Source of the DNA: Coleophoma eucalyptorum
Lineage: Eukaryota; Ascomycota; Leotiomycetes; Helotiales; Dermateaceae
Direction of reading: 5' to 3'
Assembly (NCBI GenBank): GCA_026120035.1
Contig: JALRME010000005.1
Span: 992,001 to 1,056,000, forward strand
DNA: 64,000 nucleotides
Part shown: one piece after another, positions 1 through 12,052 of the stretch
How positions within the stretch are numbered: position 1 is the first letter of the stretch
Layout: each line of letters starts with the position of its first letter
The notes under the pieces: model-generated
Told to the model about the DNA's origin: nothing
Database searches by the model: none
Seen by the model: only the letters and a program-made list of their open reading frames with translations
Program-made: the position numbers and the translations under genes

Positions 1-919
1 CCGACTCCGTACGGGTGCTGAAAATTCAGGGTCCAGGTACCCATGCTCTCATGTCTGCTCCCCCGTAAGTGTCCGCCTAGTTGACAGCGCGACCGGTAAT
101 TCTTAGCCTTCAGAGCCTGTCTGCGCTGCCCGGCCCCTGTTGGACCATTCTGAAAGAGAGGTCTACAGCAGTCTAGATTGCAGCCATGTGGGGTCTGAGT
201 CCCGATCCTATGCCCCAGCTGACTGGCGCTGGGAATCGTGAAGCCTCAAGCAAGGACAACCTCTCTGGACAACAGCGTCTGCAGAAGAAAGAGGAACATA
301 TCGCGTCCAGCAACTCTGGACCGGATCCTTGCGATTATCATACGAGTTGGAGGGCAATGTACCATATACCGAATGTCCATGGATTGGGCGCCCATCAAGG
401 AGAAAGAAGCGGTGCTTCTAAAAGCAAAATGCCCCACCCAATTTTCAGACCAGTTCAAGCCCGGTTCCCCATCTGCCCTATCACAACTTCACCTGTCGCG
501 TGTGGCAAGCACGTACTGTACAGTAGGTGTCCATGCTCAAGCCCAGAACCTCGCTCTGCATGCTTTGCAGTCGATCTTCAACTGTACATGCAATCCGTCT
601 GGCCATTCTCCTGCCCGTGGCTTTTGTCCCTTTCTCCTTCCGCCGCATTCTATCACGTGGTAAATAACTACTGATCCTTCTTCTCCACTGCGAGCAGCAA
701 GCCATACGATTCACACTGGCAATCGAGGGCCTTCGAATCATTCCCTATCGAAGTCTCCTGACATTCTGCACTTTCTTATTCCGAACTCCGGCACGCAGTT
801 GCTCAATCCATGGGGGAAGCCGTTGTTAACCTCGACCATTGCCCTCCAGATTCGTAACTACGTCTAAGGGATACACGTCTGGGGCGCATCTGTTTGCTTA
901 TCACTAAAGATGCTAAACT
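1..919. other. 5' intergenic / upstream region of phytochrome gene
   Basis: I see no convincing gene. Two overlapping plus-strand frames (186-674 with an ATG, and 238-663) stay open for over 400 bases, but their translations are rich in Ser, Pro and Cys with no recognisable domain, and minus-strand frames are open across the same bases. Pyrimidine-rich tracts towards position 900 fit a fungal promoter or leader. The left window edge may cut off a neighbouring gene. Confidence 0.5.
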
Positions 920-3900
920 ATGAGTTTCTCTGACTCGCAGCCATCGAATGCGGTGCCGTTTGGGAACCTTGAGAAATCTTTCGTTGAACGCGTCTTTCCC
1001 ATTCGCAATCTTGTTGTCGAACAAAAATATGAGCCGGCTGCCTCGATATTCAACCCTCCATCACCTCCATGTACCACGAAAGATGAGCCGGAACCAGATC
1101 GAGATCATTCAACTCCTCCAGCTGCGGATAGCTCGAAAGTCGGCAGCGAGACGAATGATTTATCCTCTCTAGACCCAGGCCTCAGGCCTTCTGAGTTCCT
1201 TCCTCCTCCGTACCCGCAAGTCCCTGCGGAAGAAACCCTACGACGACTTTCCATTCCCGCTACAAGTCCCGATGTGGCTCATGAGCTGGCAGATGAACCA
1301 CACCTTCGAAGAATATCAGAACGCACGCAGTTGATACCGGCAGCAAGCGGACCACCGGGTGTCCTCCCAGGCGCAGTCCTCGCATCCACTAGCACAGGGC
1401 AGCGAAAATTTTATCGTTGTGAGGATGAACCGATTCACATCCCCGGTGCGATTCAACAGTTCGGCGCGCTCATTGCGTTGCGATATGATGATGCTGGATA
1501 CTTGAAGGTGCGGGTGGCTAGTGAAAACACGAAAAAGATCCTGCAGTATGGTCCCGAAAGGTTACTTCTACTTGGCTCCTTCCTGGAACTTCTTGATGAG
1601 GAAGGATGCGAAGATTTCCAGAACCGTGTTGCGCATCAGCTAGCCATCGATAGGACGGGTCTCGTGGAAACTCATCTAGATGTCTTCATTATTTCCATAA
1701 CAAATACGATTGGTCAGCAAATTCCTCTGTGGTGTGCCATCCACATCTCACCAAGTAGCCCTGATCTTATTGTTTGTGAGTTTGAGGATTATACGGATAT
1801 TTTCCAGTATGATGGACTGCATGCTGAGAGAGTTCTGCCCAAAATTCCTGCCCGGTAAGCATATTTTATCCCTTGATATTCATAGACCTAGCTTTAGGGG
1901 TTTCGTCTTCGCCATTATACCCACGCTGACTAAATGACGCAACAGCACAATAGACAATGAAGTCTCTGAAGAGGAGCGCATAAAGAGCACAACAAGTATG
2001 AGTGAACCACTCCGGGCTCTACAACTCGCTCGTCGAAGGCACAAGAATGTATTAGGGTCGATGGAAATTTTCAATGCGATGACACAAGCGCAGCAGCAGC
2101 TTTCGGGGGCGAAGAGCGTTCAGGGTGTCCTTGATATTGTCGTGGGTCTCATTGCAGAGCTCACTGGATTTCACCGAGTCATGGTCTATCGATTTGATAA
2201 TCACAAAAATGGTTGTGTAGTTTCGGAATTAGTCGATCCAAGAGCGAGTGATGATCTTTTTCGGGGTGAGTTCGAGATACGAAGGTTATACTATCAATCT
2301 GATTCTTGACACAGGACTAAACTTTCCCGCGTCTGATATTCCCAAGCAAGCCCGAGATCTCTATCTCATCAACAGGATTCGCATTCTTTTTGACCGGGAC
2401 GAGGAAACAGCACGATTTCTCGGCAGAGAAATCGAAGATTCTGAGAAACCTCTTGACTTGACACATGGTAGGTGCGAATAAACCATCCGAAGGTCTGCAA
2501 GACTGAATCTTGTGCAGCATATCTCCGAGCCATGTCTCCAATCCACATAAAGTATTTGCAGAATATGGACGTTCGGTCCACGATGTCCATCTCTCTAGTT
2601 ATTAACAATGATCTGTGGGGTCTTGTTGCCTGCCATCATTATGGAGAGCAAGGAATTCGTGTTACGCTACCTATCCGAGAACTTTGTCGGAATATCGGAG
2701 AATGTGCAAGCACAAATATTGACCGTCTTCTCATGCTCCAAAGACTACAGGCCAGAAAGCCCCCGTCTACTGTCCCGCCTGCTCAGGACCCAGCCGGCTT
2801 TATTGCAGCGTCATCAGCAGATCTTCTACGAGTGTTCAATGCGGACTTTGGATTGCTTAACATTGAGGACGAAGCGCGAGCAATTGGAAAACTAAACCCG
2901 TATCGTGAAGCGCTCGCGCTTCTAGCATTCTTACAATCAAGGCGGAGTACCGTCATTGTATCCAGTCAGAATATCAATGTGGATTTTAAAGAACTCAAGT
3001 ATGCTCCAGGTATAAAGCATATTTCAGGCCTTCTTGTAATCCCACTGTCAATTACTGGGAATGACTTCATTGTGTTCTTTCGCAAAGGGCAACTGAAGGA
3101 AGTGCGGTGGGCTGGTAATCCTTATGAGAAGGCGCTGAAGCCAGGGAGTCAATATCTAGAGCCTAGAGCCAGTTTCAAACGTTGGACTGAATTTGTGGTT
3201 GGAATGTCCAAGGAATGGACTGAAGATCAGAGTAAGTGCTACGCATTATAAGATGCAAGACAGTTCTCTGACCGAAATTAGTGGATACTGCGGCTGTCGT
3301 GGGTCTACTATATGGGAGGTTCATCGAAATCTGGCGCCAGAAGGAATCACCAAGTTTCCATACCCGTATGACACGCTTGCTCTTGCGCAACTCTTCCCAT
3401 GAAGGTAACATTGATGCCCTCCCCAGGAACTTGTGCAAGATGCACTAATGCTAGTCTCAGTTCGCACCCCACTCAACCAGATTCTTAATTATTTAGAGAT
3501 TGCTCTGGAAACTTCGATTGAGGAGAGCACGCGAGAAATCCTACAGAAAGCTCATAAGGCATCTAGATCGTTGGTCTATGTGATCGATGATCTTCTGAAC
3601 CTTACAAAGGCAGAGGATGGGAGAGTTTCTGGCCTTAACGAGGTCTTTGATCTTACGTCAACGGGTATGATTCTCTTGGACCCTACATTTCCCATGAGGT
3701 TCCCCAGACTTCTAACATGGAAACTTGGTGCTAATATTTTTTAGTCTCTGAGGTCATCACAGCGTTTCGCAGAGAAGCTATGCGTAAGGGCATAGACCTG
3801 ACCGTTGCCACTCACCCAGGTCTGCCAGCAATGGTGAAGGGTGACTCGGCAAGGTTAAGGCAGATCATCTCAAACATAACTAGCAATGCATTCCAGAGCT

Positions 3901-5126
3901 CTGTTGCGGGTAGCATAAAGGTCGATATACGATGCTTGCGGGTTATGGCCGAGAGCTCTGTTATCGGCATCACAATTCAGGATTCAGGTATGGGTATGTC
4001 TGAGGATCAACTTGATGCTCTTTTCCAGGAGTTTGAGCAGATTCAAGATGACGAGGAGAATATTTCCGGGGGATCCTCAAGCTCCACACCCTCTGTTCCT
4101 GGTGCCAAAGAACCGCTTGGTCTCGGTCTCGCAGTAGTAGCACGGTACATACGAAATATGAACGGTCAAATCAGGGTACGAAGCGAGCTTGGAACGGGAA
4201 CCATCTTTGGAATCGAGCTGCCGTTTGATCATGCGCAGGCAACGCAAAGTCCCGCAGAGCAAGGCCATATAGAGCAAGGTCCTGTAGAGCAAGGTCCTGT
4301 TGAGCAAGGCCCTGTAGAGGCCAGCAGTAATGTGTCTACGAACTTGTCATCCAGTGATCTTTCCACCCAAGCGCCAGACGATATTCAAAACTCAACACCA
4401 TCCAGCCCTCTATCCGCCAGAAAGCAGTCAATTGATCAACCGGTATGCATGCCAGGGCAGCCACCAACACCTGGAGAGACTGCGACAACCCTGGGTCTTA
4501 CGTCGAACGAAGAAATCTTGTATAATACGATGAATTTTAGGGTCGTTAGCGACTATATAACTGGCAGTCAGGGTGAAATCTTCCCAGCAGGAATCCAGGA
4601 CCTACCCAAATTCTCGCTGTCTGTCCTTGTGGCCGAAGACAATCCTATTAATGCCCGACTTTTGTCTCAAAGACTCTTGAAAGCCGGGCACAAAGTTGAG
4701 GTGGCAATTGATGGGCAAGCTTGTCACGATTATTTTGCAGCGCAGCCAAATACTGTGGATGTGATCCTTATGGATCTTCAGATGCCATTGGTTGACGGAC
4801 ATCAAGCCACGAGGATGATCCGAAGCCTAGAGAAAGAATTCGAAGCAATGCCAGAGACTCGCACCCGTGTTCCAATCATTGCAGTATCCGCTTCCTTGGT
4901 AGAAGACCACCGTTTTGACTATATGGAGTGTGGGTGAGTACCATTTCCCTCGATAATCAACATGGAATAGAAGTTAATTCGTGATAGATTTGACGCTTGG
5001 ATATTAAAGCCCATCGATGTCAGCAGGCTAGACTTCTTGCTCCGGGGAATTGAAAGCCAAGATCTTCGGCGCACAGCCCAATATGCGCCTGGACTGTGGG
5101 GACAAGGAGGTTGGTTTTCTGCATGA
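920..5126 (+). CDS. fphA: Fungal phytochrome: hybrid histidine kinase (red/far-red photoreceptor)
   Basis: Predicted 1258 aa from eight exons: 920-1854, 1946-2265, 2315-2467, 2518-3231, 3282-3404, 3461-3664, 3745-4933, 4988-5126. Domain order is a Ser/Pro-rich N-terminal extension, PAS (about 165-320), GAF (340-520), PHY (530-715), HisKA (740-805), HATPase_c (850-1010) and a receiver (1115-1235). The motif RCEDEPIHIPGAIQ supplies the bilin-binding Cys167. GAF carries FPASDIPKQAR, and the PHY tongue has PRASF near 685. Joining exons 5 and 6 restores the H-box NSSHEVRTPLNQ with phospho-acceptor His747. The receiver has LVAEDN, Asp1160 in ILMDLQMP, and ILKP. All residues needed for bilin binding, autophosphorylation and phosphotransfer are present, so this looks like an intact light sensor similar to Aspergillus FphA (about 1280 aa). 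A 15-nt tandem repeat lies in the kinase-receiver linker. Confidence 0.95.
4257..4319 (+). repeat. 15-nt in-frame tandem repeat in phytochrome linker
   Basis: Four consecutive 15-nt units plus a final GAG encode E-Q-G-[HP]-[IV] repeated between the HATPase and receiver domains. Copies differ by only a few bases, so recent slippage is likely. The linker is otherwise Ser/Thr/Pro-rich and probably disordered. Confidence 0.85.
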
Positions 5127-6373
5127 ACTACTCGTGGAAGATACGGGGTTCAGGAGTTGATATACTTGGATACTAACGATATCATCGGAATGCTTGGTAT
5201 ATGTGGAATTAATGAATGGGATCATGGCATCTGGAGTTCCCTGCAAGGCGTCTTAAAACAAAATCAATACCCGTCAGGGCATACTGGCGTGGTGCTTTGT
5301 GGTTCTATGAGACCAGGAATTGGGTTTGTTGGGCACTACGGAATACCAGGTAGAGCATATATCGCTAATATATTTATCAACATTATCAATATCTTTCCAA
5401 ATACTTCTCAACGTTTGTGCCTCTCTGGAAATAAGTCCGCCATCGCATGATTGATGGTGGTCAATGCCAGTGCGGGGAGTAGCAAATGAGAACCTTCTAC
5501 TGATGGGACGACTACGCGGAGGCACTTCAGATGGGAAACCTTAAATTAACTACCAGGATTCGAAAACAGAACACACATAGCATAATCGTGTTGGTTAATA
5601 CAATGATTAGACGACTTCAACTAGAAAAATACTAGTCTATGCGCGCCAACGAACAGTGGCGAAGCTTTCGCATTGCGAATTCAAGAGCCGAGCTTAAAAA
5701 TGATCATGGCATTTCCGGGATCGACATTATTGATCGGTCATTTTGTCCACCTTTAAGCTTACCCCACCTTCAAGACCACAAACGAACAAACAACACTATC
5801 GGGGGTTTAACGTAACGTAGTAGTCATTCTGGATCTGATTCGGATCGCATTCCTCCTACCTTGACGCAACACCCCAAATTCATTCAATTTTTTTTTTTTG
5901 GTCCTTGTCGCTATTTTACTTGGAGGTCGTCTTTGCTTAATTTGCCAGAGCATCTGAAGTATTGCATGATGAGCTTGGAAATCACCTCCTGCCGAACGTC
6001 GGCCGTCGTCGTCTCTTGTATCCCATCCCATCTTTACCGTACGCAAATTAAGGTAAGGTCAAAGGTAAGGTGATCAGTCTTTGTTTGTCCCCGCACCGAC
6101 AGGGATTATAGCGGGGGTTCTTTAGTCAAGTGCTGGCTCTTGCAGCTGGGCTAGTCATCTGGTTCCTGATCAATCCTACCGGCACAGGGGACATTGGAGG
6201 GGGTTATATAGAGCTGTGTAGCTGCCATTTTGGTCGGAGTACCCAAAGGAAAAGAGAATCTTGGGTAGTGCGCGAAGCACGCGATGGATATTTCGTGATC
6301 GGGGGTTTTGAAAGAAAGTCTCTAAAGCCTCTGCCTTACTCGGGCGGTACATTAGAACAAGCAAGAAAAAATC
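5127..6373. other. Intergenic region, phytochrome to GH125
   Basis: No convincing gene. It includes a T-tract around 5889-5901, a direct repeat of an AAGGTAAGGT unit around 6050-6071, and a TATA-like box at 6204-6211 that may serve the GH125 gene. Small open frames (for example 5157-5450) have no recognisable domain. Confidence 0.5.
6204..6211 (+). promoter_or_regulatory. TATA-like box upstream of GH125 gene
   Basis: The sequence TTATATAG lies about 165 bases before the ATG at 6374. Position and sequence fit a TATA element with a leader of roughly 130 nt. This is pattern-based only. Confidence 0.35.
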
Positions 6374-8150
6374 ATGCAAATCATCCTCACCCAGCTCGCG
6401 GCAGCGGCGGCGTATCTCTTCTCGTCCGGCAACGCTCAAGTAGATTGTCCCGACTACTCGTCCTTCTCCGAACAGTACCACGCCCCGTTCAGTTCTGGCC
6501 GCTATAACCTCTCGTACATGAGACCGGCGCCGGCATGTCGCACCTTCAATTCATCCGTCGTCGAAGATGCAATTGCACATATGCAAACCGTCATCAAGGA
6601 CCCGGACTTGTTCCGGCTCTTTGAGAACAGCTTCCCGAGTTCGCTCGATACGGCGGTGAAATGGAAGGGCTTTGCCGCGAATGACACGGAGCAGGAACTG
6701 ACCTTTTTGATAACCGGTGACATGTGAGTTCTGGCTTGTCTCTTTCCCGCCCTTGCTCTTTATGTTGGTAGGATTTCCAGGAAAAGACGGGGTGGCTGAT
6801 TGTCCTGGAATTAGCAATGCCATGTGGCTTCGAGACAGTGCAAATCAGATGCAGAGCTACCTTTCCCTCCTGACAGCTAATTCCTCCTACGACTCACTAG
6901 CCAGTCTCTACCGCGGAGTGATCAATCTCCAAGCCCGCTACATCAACCTGGGCCCCCATTGCAACTCCTTCCAACCACCAGTGGAAAGCGGTCTCTCAGC
7001 CCAGGTAAACCAAGTCCTACCCGACGTCTTCACACCCGCCATCTCGAACCAGACGGCTTTTGAGTGTAAATGGGAGCTCGATTCCCTCGCTGCTTTTCTA
7101 GAGATCTCAACCAATTACTATGAGGCGACCGGTGATGCCGAGTTCTTTGGGAAGTTTGAGTGGGTTAGTGCCATAGAAACGATTATGGAAACGACGCAGA
7201 ACTTGTTGGTTGGGACCTATAGCAGTAATGGAAGTGTTAATACTATTCCGTATACCTGGTTGAGGGAAACGACAACGGCTACGGAGACGTTGGATAATTT
7301 GGGCCGTGGCAATCCTGTTAAAGATGGGACCGGCTTGATTCGGTCAGCTTTTAGACCTAGCGACGATTCGTGAGTTCTTCCTTTCGATAGCACTCGAGAA
7401 CTAATTCCTATGTTGAATACGGGAGCACTGCTGATGTATGAATTGAAGGACACTCTATCAGCTGTTCATTCCAGCAAATATGATGTTTTCTCGCTATCTG
7501 GAATCGTCGTCCAAGATCATGGCCGCAATTGGCGGCTATGAAACACTTGCGAATGATATGGATAGCTTTGCGGCTAGTGTACGAGCTGCCATCAGCAAGT
7601 GGGGTATTGTGACACATCCTACTTACGGCCAGATATATGCCTTCGAAGTAGATGGCTTTGGCTCTCGTAAGTGAACTATTTTCGACCCAAAGAACAAGGG
7701 TTGAATGTGGTCTGATGCTGCGTAGAAAACATGATGGACGACTCCAACATCCCCTCCTTACTATCCGCACCCTTCTTCGGCTATCTAAATGTCAGTGATC
7801 CCGTGTACCAAAGCACGCGCTCCTATGTTCTCTCAGAAGACAATCCATATATGATGCGAGGACCCGTCATCAGTGCAATTGGAGGACCTCACGAAGGATT
7901 CGGCATGGCTTGGCCGATGGCGTCCATCATTCGCATCTTCACGACGAGCGACGAAGCCGAGATCCTGGGCCAGCTCCAGGAAATCGTGAGCAGCACGGAT
8001 GGTCTAGGCCTAATCCACGAGAGCATTAACTCTTTCAACCAGAGTGATTGGACACGGCAATGGTTTAGTTGGGCGAATGGGCTTTTTGGCCAGTGCTTGT
8101 TGGATCTGGAAACCAGGATGCCGGCAGTTCTGGAGGCGAGCTTTCAATGA
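6374..8150 (+). CDS. Secreted GH125 exo-alpha-1,6-mannosidase
   Basis: Predicted 515 aa from exons 6374-6723, 6815-7369, 7449-7666 and 7726-8150. The N-terminus ([21 protein letters not shown]) is a signal peptide, so the enzyme is probably secreted or enters the secretory pathway. Splicing restores [14 protein letters not shown], the hallmark of GH125 (formerly DUF1237). Further family motifs follow: [15 protein letters not shown] leading into [10 protein letters not shown] across intron 2, and [14 protein letters not shown] near the C-terminus. Known members are retaining exo-alpha-1,6-mannosidases acting on mannans or N-glycans. Several N-glycosylation sequons are visible (for example NLS, NSS, NDT). 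The junctions were chosen because only they rebuild these motifs in frame. No linked glycan gene is next to it. Confidence 0.93.
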
Positions 8151-11100
8151 ATCTTCTTGTGTACCAAAAAGTGGGACTCGTGGGATTCAGACGAACAGTG
8201 GTGGAGATCTCTTGAGACGGCCAGGTGACACGTAGATCTATGTCATCTGCTTATGAGGCATCTTGCGAACCAAATAAAAGATACTTTGAAACTGTCCAGT
8301 TTGCTGTCCTCCATCGCCTCTTTCATGTCTGGGGACCATGGGAAATACTAAGACTTCGGTCTTCGACGGTGATTAGCACGAATGGAGAATTGGCTGCGGT
8401 TGAGGACATAACCGGCCCGCGAAAGCCCATGCGGCTTCGTGAGCACTGCAGCCCAGCGGTGGTTGTTTCATCGGAGTTACGAAGGCTCCAGGTCATTGGC
8501 GCCTTAAGTCCTGGCCGACGGAAATAATGGGCAAGCCTAAGGCCCAAGACAGCTCAAGCGGCTTGTGAGACGGACATACAACTCGCTAAGTCCCGACCGG
8601 CGACACTGTGGACCTGGTCACGGTTTCGCGTCATCGGCCCCGACCACATTGCGACATCTGGGCTCTTTGCCTGCGCATTCTGGACTTGATCATGGAAACT
8701 CCGGCAACTCCCATGATTATTTATGGTCCAATACGAGAGCTGAGTCAAAGTGCCAGCTTCAATCAGAATACTATATAGGAAGCCTTCCCCCGCGTTCTGT
8801 ATGCAAAAGGTTTTCCAAGCCACATCAACATTACTCCCAACGCTTTCTATCGTCCAGCCTATCCGAGATTTTGAAGCGCCCTATCCCGTGCTTATCGCTA
8901 TTATCAACGACATCAGTGAATTCTTTCTCAACGTCCTGCCTTCAGACAACCACCACCTGCAATCCACCCTGAAAGAAAGCAGAGTAGTATAGAATCCACA
9001 ACTATGTTACCTCCATACTGTGTCTCGCTCTCCACCCATCTCCAAAAGAGACCAACCTCCCACGCCAAGGAGTTCCCCCTCATCAGTGCATCCTCATCAA
9101 GAAGCAGTTCAACATCGAGCAAATCATCTCTTGCCCATGAACGCAATTACCAACCGTCCTCAACGGGGCAACGTACTATACTGGTCAAGCACACTGCCGC
9201 TCGCTGAATCACAGTGGTGTCTATTACATATTTGGATATGAACGTGTAAAAGAGAAAACGAAATTGCTGAAGAGCTGAGAATGTGACTCCTTTCCAGGAG
9301 AATATTGGCCAGGCATGCCCGGCATCATACTTCAAGGACTTGCTTGTCCGAGGGCTCAGGAAAGGATTCCTGAATATCTCTGGTAGCTTGGCCCGTGGAT
9401 CTACCCGTGATCCTGCGCATGACTTGACGCCTGTCACGCCACGGCACTAGCACCAGCACCGACCTTCAAAACACGTCCGAGACTCCCCGTTTGCGCAACA
9501 TATCGTATCCTCAAATCATCATCTCAATGTCATGGTCATTCGCCCAGCAATTAGTTCACAGCCGTTCCTTCACTATTGAAAGAGTCTCTTGGCATCGATC
9601 CTAGAAGGCACCAAAACTTTCACCAGCTTAGTTCTCATTTCCGCAAAACCCAGATTATCAACCAGGCCTCGGCCAGGTTGACGGAGCGAGCGGCACTTCG
9701 CCACTGGTCGATTAGGTTGCGGTTATCTTTGGGAACCGGCATATATGTATATTTATACACTCGTTGATCTGATTACTATCCAAGAAGGGTTCAACTGGGG
9801 CGCGTCAGTGGGTGGGTCGGTAGCCGGAAACGACGGAAGTTGGTGATGGGAAATTCACTTTTTGGCTCAGCCTTGTGGGGCGCATTTTTTGTGGGAAATA
9901 GTTATTACGTTTAAAAAAAGTCGGCACGGGATGTGTATACGTAGCCATAAAATATTAATAGCTTAGGATTCTTTAATAATCTCTATTTCTTATACCCGTT
10001 GAGCAGCTCTTGGTGCGTTGTGGCGGTTTCGTAGCCTCCTACTTGATTGTGACTCTTGGAATTCGAGCATTTTTTCCTAATCCTATCTTGAATTAGCCGT
10101 TTTCTGTACTTACAAAGCTTCAGTTATAATGTATAGTCAACATATTTGTGGCGTGCTACGCTACAAAGCCAGCTTATGAAAGCCAACTTGGTGGAGCTAG
10201 CTGTAGGGTAGTATCATTGCCTTTTAAGTCTAGATTGAAACCCCACGCCGGAAAATAGAAAGGACAACAGGAAAGATCTCTCTTTGCAAGGATTTCAATT
10301 CTGGTTCTGATTCTTCATCGAGCTGCTTGGTGAAGCCTGCGTAACACTGAGCGGAGGTTACCCAGTCATCGCTTAATACCTTCGTTTTTTTAGGAGGCTA
10401 CTTCCACAAGAGGAAGAGCTTTAGTCGCCGAATAACTAGGTTCTTAACTGTGCTTGGAAGGCTAGGAAGCTTCTAGAATTAAGGGAAGTAGCTATTACAC
10501 CGCACTGCCTACCCACTGAAGAAGGGGCGAGACAGAATATCGGTTGGGCGTCTTGTCAATGGTAAGCCATGCATTTATCTCTATCATGCCATGCATATAT
10601 AACAAGGCTTTTAAAGGATGATAATTCTGCTTTTGAACCGTTTGGAAGGTTCGCATTTACTTGGATTATAGATGAAGGTGGTAGAATTTATCTTTACTAT
10701 GTCATCCGTACGAAAATTCACCTTTATATCTATGAAGGCTTAAAGGCCATCGGCTCGCTATCAGTGGATGCAAAAGCTTAGCTATGAACAAAGGTTATCT
10801 AGTGGCGCAGAACAATCTTATCAGAAATCCACCGAAATCATCCTCAAAGGGACGATTACAAACATGCGATGATCCGATTAATCACGAGAGGTGTATGCGA
10901 GTAGAGAGAAGCTTGCGACCTAGCTAGGCCGTTGCGACGTTACATAACGTGAAGTTTTCCAAAGCCAAATTGTCCCGCTTTAGGTATGGGGTTCGTAACC
11001 CCACCTTTCCCAAGCTGTCCGTCACAAGCTTTCTAGCATTTTCAACGACTACAATAACACCAGCATAGAAACGCGCACGAGGCAGCTCCCAAAGCTCAAG

Positions 11101-11161
11101 AGGGAGAGAAAAAATTTTAAATACCAAAAGAAGGAACTTAAAGACCCGAGCCAGACCCGTC
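8151..11161. other. 3-kb intergenic region, possibly with degraded repeat
   Basis: No gene that I can support. Short open frames at 8799-8991 and 9004-9207 encode unremarkable peptides. Between about 9880 and 10800 the sequence becomes AT-rich with many TA steps, a texture often left by old, mutated repeats, but no transposase or polymerase motif is readable. An 11-base inverted repeat pairs 10031-10041 with 10391-10401. That is close to chance for this span. Confidence 0.4.
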
Positions 11162-12052
11162 ATGGCTCCAAACACCACATACCTCGAAAGCCTCAAGCGA
11201 GATGGCTTCGTAGTAATCCCCAACCTGCTATCCGGCGAAAAGCTCAGCAAACTGCGCAGCGCCTGCGCAGAGACGACCAAGTTCGCACGTGCCGGGAACT
11301 GGCCACACGTCCGCACGCTGCCCAAGCAGTTCCCGCCCTGGAACCCAACGCCCGGTGGCAACCCCGCTGCGGAGGGGATCTGGGGCGTGCAATTCCTGAT
11401 GCACCCATCCCTGCCGCAGCACGAGGTCTTCACGCAGCAGTACTTCTCGTCGGACGTGCTCGAGGTCGTGAAGGGCTTGCTGCAATGCGAGGATGCGGAC
11501 TTGGTCATGGAGCTGTACAATCTCTTGGTTCGCCCTGATCATGACTTCGAGCTGAGGTGGCATCGTGATAGTATTGCGTGGGACGCCACCGCTGAGGAGG
11601 AGTTGAAGAGACTAAATGAGCCCGCATGGCATGCACAGTGGAATATGGCTCTCTATGATGATGCGAGCTTGATTGTCGTGCCGGGCTCACATGCTCGTGC
11701 CAAGACGGACAAGGAGAGGGCTGTGCATCATTTTGAGAAGAATATGCCTGGTCAACTGATCGTCAAGATGAATGCGGGTGATGCTGTCTTTTATAATAAT
11801 AACATTGTGCACAGAGGTGTTTATGATTCCAGTGTTGAGAGGATGACGTTGCATGGGAGTATGGGTCATATGAAGGGGAGCGAGTTGAGAGCGAGGAATG
11901 TTTTGCAGCATGGCATGAGGGAGTGGATTGCTGATATTGACTTGAGTGTTGTGCCAGAAGGGGAGGAGAGAGAGAGGGCTTTGGCTATGAGAGCGAGGTT
12001 GGTTGAGTTGGGGAGGGTGACTGGTGATGTTGGCTTTGAGCTGGAAGAATGA
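11162..12052 (+). CDS. Phytanoyl-CoA dioxygenase (PhyH) family Fe(II)/2-oxoglutarate oxygenase
   Basis: Single-exon gene, 296 aa, ATG at 11162. The iron-binding triad is visible: His134 and Asp136 in RWHRDS, and distal His217 in NNNIVHRGVY. Arg227, in the following VERMTLH, is well placed to bind 2-oxoglutarate. The N-terminus LKRDGFVVIPNLLS is the typical PhyH opening. Length matches small fungal PhyH proteins. There is no peroxisomal PTS1 at the C-terminus (ends FELEE) and no signal peptide, so it is probably cytosolic. The substrate cannot be told: family members hydroxylate fatty acyl-CoAs, alkaloids, polyketides and other small molecules. No biosynthetic cluster surrounds it, though the PDR pump is the next gene downstream. 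Confidence 0.85.
   Translation: MAPNTTYLESLKRDGFVVIPNLLSGEKLSKLRSACAETTKFARAGNWPHVRTLPKQFPPWNPTPGGNPAAEGIWGVQFLMHPSLPQHEVFTQQYFSSDVLEVVKGLLQCEDADLVMELYNLLVRPDHDFELRWHRDSIAWDATAEEELKRLNEPAWHAQWNMALYDDASLIVVPGSHARAKTDKERAVHHFEKNMPGQLIVKMNAGDAVFYNNNIVHRGVYDSSVERMTLHGSMGHMKGSELRARNVLQHGMREWIADIDLSVVPEGEERERALAMRARLVELGRVTGDVGFELEE

Noticed and set aside
186..674. 162-codon plus-strand frame with ATG near the left edge
   Set aside because: No domain, odd composition, and other frames on both strands are open across the same bases. It lies in the likely promoter or leader of the phytochrome gene.
10031..10401. 11-bp inverted repeat with a TTC on each side, like a small MITE
   Set aside because: An 11-bp match within about 400 bases is expected several times by chance in 64 kb, and no second copy is seen.
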